A stretch of 21,929 nucleotides of DNA. It comes from Betaproteobacteria bacterium (GTDB lineage: Bacteria; Pseudomonadota; Gammaproteobacteria; Burkholderiales; SG8-39). Position 1 is the stretch's first letter. Each line of letters starts with the position of its first letter. The stretch covers positions 1 to 21,929 of the forward strand of contig JAFAGU010000342.1 of assembly GCA_019237595.1 (NCBI GenBank). Reading direction: 5' to 3'. Made by a program: the position numbers and the translations under genes. Under the pieces are notes generated by a model. It worked only from the letters and a program-made list of their open reading frames with translations. It did not search any database and was not told where the DNA came from. This document shows, in pieces, positions 17,925 through 21,929 of the stretch.

Positions 17925-17976
17925 GGACGACTCGCCAGTAGTCTGCGAGAACCCTTCCGCGCGCTTGCGGACGTGG

Positions 17977-17982
17977 CACAAT
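17977..17982 (+). promoter_or_regulatory. -10-like hexamer 6 nt before the GNAT ATG
   Basis: CACAAT, then GAGCGC, then the ATG at 17989. No Shine-Dalgarno is present. The geometry is the same as at aroC, the aldo/keto reductase and the lipoprotein gene. No convincing -35. Confidence 0.35.
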
Positions 17983-17988
17983 GAGCGC

Positions 17989-18531
17989 ATGACGCCCCGC
18001 GCGATCACCATCCGACTCGCCGAGCCGCGCGACGCGCAGGCGATCGCGCTCATGTCGCGCGACTTCATCGAGACGGGCCTCGGGTGGAAGTACGACGCGC
18101 CGCGCGTGCTGCGCGCGATCCGCGACCGCGAGACGCTCGCCGTCGTCGCGTGCGAGAGCGCGAAAGGCGGCCTCGCCGGCGCCATCACCGCCTTCGCCAT
18201 CATGGAGATGGGCGACGAGCGCGCGCACCTCGTGCTCCTCGCGGTGCGGCCTACGCATCGCCGCCAGGGCATCGGGCTGCGCCTTCTCGAGTGGCTGATC
18301 GAGTCGGCGCGCACCGCCGGCATGGCGAGCGTGCACCTCGAGCTTCGCTCCACCAACGATGCGGCGCGGCGCTTCTATCGCGCGGCCGGGTTCTACGAGA
18401 CCGTTCTCGTCCCCGGGTATTACCGCGGCGGAGAGGGACGCAAGGAAGGCGCGCTCCGGATGCTGCGCGTGCTGCGCGCGCCCGGCCCGCTTCCGTACAC
18501 CTGGCGCCCGCCGAGGACCGAGGACACCTAG
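17989..18531 (+). CDS. GNAT family N-acetyltransferase
   Basis: A 180-residue GNAT enzyme transferring an acetyl group from acetyl-CoA to an unknown amine. It starts ITIRLAEPRDAQAIALM; motif A is LLAVRPTHRRQGIGLRLLEW with the pyrophosphate-binding RRQGIG at 91-96; motif B is HLELRSTNDAARRFYRAAGF. This layout resembles the RimI-like branch, but it is not close enough to name. The stop codon TAG shares three bases with the stop of the convergent lysR gene (palindrome CTAG, 18528-18531), so there is no intergenic space. Confidence 0.92.
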   Translation: MTPRAITIRLAEPRDAQAIALMSRDFIETGLGWKYDAPRVLRAIRDRETLAVVACESAKGGLAGAITAFAIMEMGDERAHLVLLAVRPTHRRQGIGLRLLEWLIESARTAGMASVHLELRSTNDAARRFYRAAGFYETVLVPGYYRGGEGRKEGALRMLRVLRAPGPLPYTWRPPRTEDT

Positions 18532-19433
18532 AGCGACCAGTCGCGCGCTTCGGCGTAGGTCGCGACGAGGAAGTCCACGAAGAGGCGCACCTTCGCCGAA
18601 AGGTGCTTGCGGCTCGGATAGACCGCGTAGATCGGGACCGGCGCGGGCTCGAAATCCTGCAGCAGCGGCACGAGCCTTCCCGCGCGCACGAACGGCCCGA
18701 CGATGAAGGCCGGCTCGAACACGATGCCCGCGCCGTGCGCGGCCGCCTCGGCGACGAAGTCTCCGTTGTTGGAATGCAGGTTTCCCCTGACGCGGACGGC
18801 GCGCTCCTTGCCGCTCCCATCGCGAAAGCGCCAGAGGTTGCGCGGCGCGAGGTATTCGTAAGTGAAGCAGTTGTGCGAGGCGAGCTCCTCCGGCGTCTTC
18901 GGCGCGCCGCGCGAAGCGAGGTACGACGGCGCAGCGCACGGCACGAGGCGCGTCTCGCCGAGCCTGCGCGCCACGAGGTTCGACGAGCCGGTCGTGCCGA
19001 TGCGGATGGCGAGGTCGAAGCCTTCCTCGACCAGATCGATGACGCGCTCGGAGAGCGAGACGTCGAAGCTCACTTCGGGATGCTGCGCCAGGAAGGCGGC
19101 GATCGCCGGCGCAAGGTGCCGCACGCCGAAGACGCCCGAGGTCGTGAGCTTGATCGTGCCGCGCGGCACGATCGCGGCGCGAGTCGCTTCCTGCTCCGCC
19201 TCTTCGAGGTCCGCGCGGATCTGCACGGCGCGCTCGTAGAAGCCTCTCCCCACCTCGGTCAGGCTCACGCGGCGCGTGGTGCGGTTGAGGAGGCGCGTTC
19301 CCAATTGCGCTTCCAGGTCGGCGACGTGCCGAGAGGCCGCCGAGGTGGAAAGCTTCAGTCGTTCCGCGGCCTTCGCGAAACTGCCCGCCTCGACCACGTG
19401 CACGAAGACTTCCAGTGCTGCCAGCTTGTCCAT
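18528..19433 (-). CDS. LysR-type transcriptional regulator
   Basis: A 301-residue LTTR: winged helix-turn-helix at about 1-60 (FVHVVEAGSFAKAAERLKLS, TSAASRHVADLEAQLGTRLL), a linker helix, then an effector-binding domain (GTIKLTTSGVFGVRHLAPAI, and further on). The TTRRVSLTEVG pattern places it near the CrgA/DmlR-like group. It is divergent from the glutathione transferase-dioxygenase pair, its likely target. A dyad directly upstream (19439-19461) overlaps its -10-like GACAAT, which suggests negative autoregulation. The start is the ATG at 19433, preceded by AGAGG with no spacing. Confidence 0.95.
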   Translation of the reverse strand: MDKLAALEVFVHVVEAGSFAKAAERLKLSTSAASRHVADLEAQLGTRLLNRTTRRVSLTEVGRGFYERAVQIRADLEEAEQEATRAAIVPRGTIKLTTSGVFGVRHLAPAIAAFLAQHPEVSFDVSLSERVIDLVEEGFDLAIRIGTTGSSNLVARRLGETRLVPCAAPSYLASRGAPKTPEELASHNCFTYEYLAPRNLWRFRDGSGKERAVRVRGNLHSNNGDFVAEAAAHGAGIVFEPAFIVGPFVRAGRLVPLLQDFEPAPVPIYAVYPSRKHLSAKVRLFVDFLVATYAEARDWSL

Positions 19434-19438
19434 CCTCT

Positions 19439-19461
19439 ATTGTCCCATCCAATGGGAGAAT
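19439..19461. promoter_or_regulatory. Dyad operator candidate for the LysR regulator
   Basis: ATTGTCCCAT (19439-19448) and ATGGGAGAAT (19452-19461) form a dyad with 9 of 10 positions complementary around a 3-base centre. Size and position fit an LTTR recognition site. The left arm contains the -10-like GACAAT (minus strand) of the lysR gene. Confidence 0.6.
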
Positions 19462-19480
19462 CTATCTACATCTTCCCTGT

Positions 19481-19510
19481 TTATCCCGACTCACGGGACG
19501 AGCATACTTT
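19481..19510 (+). promoter_or_regulatory. Candidate promoter of the GST-dioxygenase pair, with inverted repeat in the spacer
   Basis: TTATCC (19481-19486) and TACTTT (19505-19510), with an 18-base spacer, are a plausible -35/-10 pair. The spacer region holds a perfect short inverted repeat, TCCCG (19484-19488) and CGGGA (19494-19498) with a 5-base centre. Transcription would begin near 19517, leaving a 66-base leader before the ATG at 19583. The LysR dyad lies just upstream of the -35, where LTTR activators usually bind. Confidence 0.45.
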
Positions 19511-19582
19511 TCGCACGCGATGGCTGTCGATCGCGCGAGATTTCGGATCCCACCACTGAAACCACGAAAGAGGAGTCACTGA

Positions 19583-20209
19583 ATGAAGCTCTACTACGGA
19601 CCCGGCGCCTGCTCGCTTTCGCCGCACATCGTGCTGCGCGAGCTCGGCCTGCCCTTCGAGATGAAGAAGGTCAACACGAAGGACAAGACCATCGAAGGCG
19701 GCGGCGACTACTGGAAGGTGAACGGGCGCGGCTACGTTCCTGCGCTCGAGCTCGACAACGGCGAGGTCCTCACCGAGGGCCCCGCGATCGTGCAGTACCT
19801 CGCGGACCAGAAACCGGAGGCGGGCCTGCTGCCGAAGGCCGGCAGCTTCGAGCGCTACCGCGTCCAGGAATGGCTGAACTTCATCACCTCCGAGATCCAC
19901 AAGAGCTTTTCGCCGCTCTTCCGCCCGAACACGCCGGACGAGTACAAGACCATCTCGAAGGAAAACCTCGCCAAGCGCTTCGACTGGCTGAACGAGCAGC
20001 TGAAGGGCAAGGACTACCTCACCGGCAAGAGCTTCACCGTCGCCGACGCCTATCTCTTCGTCGTGCTCGGCTGGACCAAGCCCCTGGCGATCGACCTTTC
20101 GCGCTGGCCCAACCTTGCGGCGTTCCACGCGCGCGTCGCCGCGCGCCCGAAGGTGAAGGAGGCGATGGTTGCCGAGGGGCTCATCAAGAAAGAGCAGGCA
20201 ATGCAGTGA
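19583..20209 (+). CDS. Beta-class glutathione S-transferase
   Basis: A 208-residue cytosolic GST conjugating glutathione to electrophiles. The N-terminal thioredoxin-like domain starts MKLYYGPGACSLSPHIVL, with the beta-class Cys10; the cis-proline stretch is GYVPALEL, and the glutathione-binding motif EGPAIVQYLA follows. The helical C-terminal domain has His106 (ITSEIHKSF) and the N-capping FTVADAYLFVVL. Cys10 and His106 match E. coli GstA. A clear GAGGAG lies 8 nt before the ATG. It overlaps the dioxygenase gene as GTGA, so the two are co-translated, and it is divergent from the LysR gene. Confidence 0.95.
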   Translation: MKLYYGPGACSLSPHIVLRELGLPFEMKKVNTKDKTIEGGGDYWKVNGRGYVPALELDNGEVLTEGPAIVQYLADQKPEAGLLPKAGSFERYRVQEWLNFITSEIHKSFSPLFRPNTPDEYKTISKENLAKRFDWLNEQLKGKDYLTGKSFTVADAYLFVVLGWTKPLAIDLSRWPNLAAFHARVAARPKVKEAMVAEGLIKKEQAMQ

Positions 20210-20985
20210 GCGCGCTGCCGAGCGTCTTCATTTCCCACGGCTCGCCGATGCACGCGCTCGAGCCGGGCGCGGCCGGCGAGGCCTGGGCGGCGCTCGGCCG
20301 CTCGCTCGAGCGCCCCAAGGCGATCGTCATCGCCTCCGCCCACTGGGAGACGAACATCCCGATGCTCACCGGCTCGTCGCGGCCGGAGACGATCCACGAT
20401 TTCTCCGGCTTCCCGGATCCGCTGTACCGGCTGAAATACCCGGCACCCGGCGACCCTGCGCTCGCGCAGCGCGCGCAGGCGCTCTTGCGCGAGGGTGGGT
20501 TTGCCGCCGGCATCGACGGCTCGCGAGGGCTCGACCACGGCGCCTGGTCGCCGCTCCTCTACATGTATCCGCACGCCGACATCCCCGTGGTGCAGCTTTC
20601 CGTGCAGCCCGCGCTCGGCCCGGGCCATCACGTCGCGCTCGGCCATGCGCTGAGGCCGCTCGCGAAGGAGGGCGTGCTCGTGCTGGGCTCCGGGCACCTC
20701 ACGCACAACCTGCGCGACTGGGACCGCTCGGGCCGCGCGCAGCCCATGCCCTACGCCCAGGCGTTCCAGCGCTTCGTCTTCGAGAACATCGAGAGCTGGA
20801 ACCTCGATCGCCTGGCCGAGTACCGCGCGCTCTCGCCCGAAGGCGTGCGCGCGCATCCGACCGAGGAGCATTTCCTGCCGCTCTTCGTCGCGCTCGGCGC
20901 GGCGCGCGAGGGCACCCGCCCGGAGCGCATCTTCGACAAGATCGAGGCAGGCGCCCTCGCGATGGACGCCTACGTCTTCCACTAG
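20206..20985 (+). CDS. DODA-type extradiol dioxygenase (LigB superfamily, YgiD-like)
   Basis: A 259-residue class III extradiol dioxygenase of the DODA/YgiD type, which opens catechol-like rings with a divalent metal. Probable ligands are His11 (FISHGSP), His46 (SAHWE) and His222 (HPTEEHFLPL); His164 (GSGHLTHN) and His111 (LDHGAW) are also conserved in the group. The actual substrate may be L-DOPA, caffeate or another catechol. The GTG start overlaps the GST stop; the longer open frame upstream is the GST gene read in another frame. The regulator, GST and dioxygenase together suggest response to an aromatic or quinone compound. Confidence 0.93.
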   Translation: MSALPSVFISHGSPMHALEPGAAGEAWAALGRSLERPKAIVIASAHWETNIPMLTGSSRPETIHDFSGFPDPLYRLKYPAPGDPALAQRAQALLREGGFAAGIDGSRGLDHGAWSPLLYMYPHADIPVVQLSVQPALGPGHHVALGHALRPLAKEGVLVLGSGHLTHNLRDWDRSGRAQPMPYAQAFQRFVFENIESWNLDRLAEYRALSPEGVRAHPTEEHFLPLFVALGAAREGTRPERIFDKIEAGALAMDAYVFH

Positions 20986-20997
20986 CAGCCGACAGAC

Positions 20998-21029
20998 CGG
21001 CTAGCCGCCGCCGGATCGGCTAGCCGCCG
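20998..21029. terminator. Twin palindromic 13-bp repeats between convergent genes, possible bidirectional terminator
   Basis: CGGCTAGCCGCCG occurs at 20998-21010 and again at 21017-21029. Each copy contains the perfect palindrome CGGCTAGCCG, so the two copies can also pair with each other as a 10-bp stem around a 9-base loop. It separates the convergent dioxygenase and efflux genes, and the second copy contains the efflux stop codon. No T-run follows on either strand, so this may block or stabilise 3' ends rather than act as an intrinsic terminator. Confidence 0.5.
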
Positions 21030-21929
21030 AGGGCCCTGAAGAGGTCCGCGATCGCGGCGCGGTAGGCGCGGAGCGCCTCGATGCGGCCGCTGCGCGCGGC
21101 GAGGAGGCCGCGCTCGGCGTCGATCACGTCGAGCTGGCTCGCAATCCCGTTTTCATAGCGCTTGCGCGCAAGGCGCGCCGTCTCGGCGAGCGCGCCGGCG
21201 CGCGCGGATTCCGCGTCGTAGCTCTCTCGCGCGCGCGTCTGCGTGACGAGCGCCGAGCGCGTCTCGCTGAACGCCGCCTGGATGACCTTGCGGTAGTTGG
21301 CGACGAGCGCGCGCTCCGCCGCTTCGGCCTGCTCGGTCCGCGCCTGGAGGCGGCCGCCCGCGAAGATGGGCTGCGTGGCCGCGAGCCCGAGCGTCCAGAG
21401 CCCGGCGCCGCCCTTGAAGAGGTTCGAGAACGCGGCGCTCTCGCTTCCGAGCGCGCCGGTGAGCGCGATCGACGGGAACATGTCCGCGCGCGCCGCGCCG
21501 ATCTGCGCGTTCGCCGCTGCGAGATGGCGCTCGGCCTCGACGATGTCCGGACGGCGGAGGAGGAGCTCTGAGGGCATGCCCGAGGGCAGGACCGGGGCGC
21601 CCGGCCTCTCGCCTTCGACCAGCGCCACCTTGAGCGTGAAATCGAAGATCTCGCGCGGGCTGCGGCCGAGGAGCACGGCGAGCGCCGCTTCCTGGCGCTC
21701 GAGGTCGCGCTCGAGCGGCGGCAGCTGGGCGCGCACGGTGGCGGCTTCGGCTTCGAGCTGGCGCAGCTCGAAGTCGCCGATCAGGCCGGCGTCCGCGCGC
21801 TTTTTCTGGAGGGTGAGCGCGTCCTCGCGCAGCGCCACGGTCTGGCGCGTGAGCTCGACCTGCTCGGCGAGCGCGCGCAGCGCGAAGTACGCCTTCGCGA
21901 CTTCGGAGGACAGCGCGAGCCTCACGGTG
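21020..21929 (-). CDS. RND-type outer-membrane efflux factor (NodT/OprM family), N-terminus outside window
   Basis: TolC-like trimeric channel that carries drugs or metals across the outer membrane with an RND pump and periplasmic adaptor. About 303 C-terminal codons are visible. The TolC-type repeats are clear: VAKAYFALRALAEQVELTRQ, LLLRRPDIVEAERHLAAANA with the RRPD signature, QIGAARADMFPSIALTGALG, then QPIFAGGRL and the second repeat, RYENGIASQLDVIDAERGLL. The frame stays open past 21925, where a GTG occurs in mid-domain, so the true start and lipoprotein signal lie beyond the window. The partner pump genes presumably lie upstream, out of view. Confidence 0.95.
   Translation of the reverse strand, partial: TVRLALSSEVAKAYFALRALAEQVELTRQTVALREDALTLQKKRADAGLIGDFELRQLEAEAATVRAQLPPLERDLERQEAALAVLLGRSPREIFDFTLKVALVEGERPGAPVLPSGMPSELLLRRPDIVEAERHLAAANAQIGAARADMFPSIALTGALGSESAAFSNLFKGGAGLWTLGLAATQPIFAGGRLQARTEQAEAAERALVANYRKVIQAAFSETRSALVTQTRARESYDAESARAGALAETARLARKRYENGIASQLDVIDAERGLLAARSGRIEALRAYRAAIADLFRALGG

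Noticed and set aside
19276..20205. A long upstream extension of the dioxygenase frame
   Set aside because: The extension covers the GST gene and lysR antisense; the dioxygenase family N-terminus begins at the GTG at 20206.

Overview
The window looks like chromosomal core DNA of a GC-rich betaproteobacterium. The evidence is gene order and family content: dnaB-rplI-rpsR-priB-rpsF, rlmB-rnr, and above all hfq-hflX-hflK-hflC-DUF2065-hisZ-purA. HisZ next to PurA and the hfl genes is a familiar betaproteobacterial arrangement. I cannot place it below class. I see no integrase, transposase, CRISPR array, phage gene or toxin-antitoxin pair.

Layout. 1-3239, minus strand: the ribosomal/replication block rpsF-priB-rpsR-rplI, then a terminator, a 377-base regulatory gap and dnaB, which runs off the left edge. 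3263-6322, minus: rnr-rlmB and a 57-residue DUF3606-type microprotein, joined by overlapping stops and starts. 6344-6430, plus: tRNA-Leu(CAG). 6508-9449, plus: a FemAB/CelD-like acyltransferase, an aldo/keto reductase and an orphan lipoprotein. 9457-16679, minus: aroC, hfq, hflX, hflK, hflC, DUF2065, hisZ and purA, tightly packed. 16712-17146, minus: a two-CBS-domain protein, divergent from an SDR oxidoreductase and a GNAT acetyltransferase (plus, 17211-18531). 18528-19433, minus: a LysR regulator divergent from a beta-class glutathione transferase and a DODA-type extradiol dioxygenase (plus, 19583-20985). 21020-21929, minus: the C-terminal part of a NodT/OprM-type outer-membrane efflux factor.

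The core genes are ordinary; the more interesting signals concern how they are expressed. (1) Four DnaA-box-like 9-mers with 11, 11 and 12 bp periodicity lie just upstream of a candidate dnaB promoter. (2) Two genes, priB and hflX, have no ATG, GTG or TTG where the family requires a start, and both offer an in-frame CTG there. (3) Several transcription-unit-leading genes lack a Shine-Dalgarno sequence and have a -10-like hexamer ending exactly 6 nt before the start codon, which predicts leaderless mRNAs. (4) The rpsF leader can form two mutually exclusive hairpins. (5) A near-perfect dyad sits between the lysR and GST genes. HisZ and RNase R both appear short at the C-terminus. I found no convincing wholly new multigene system; the LysR/GST/dioxygenase cassette and the translation-start anomalies are the best leads.
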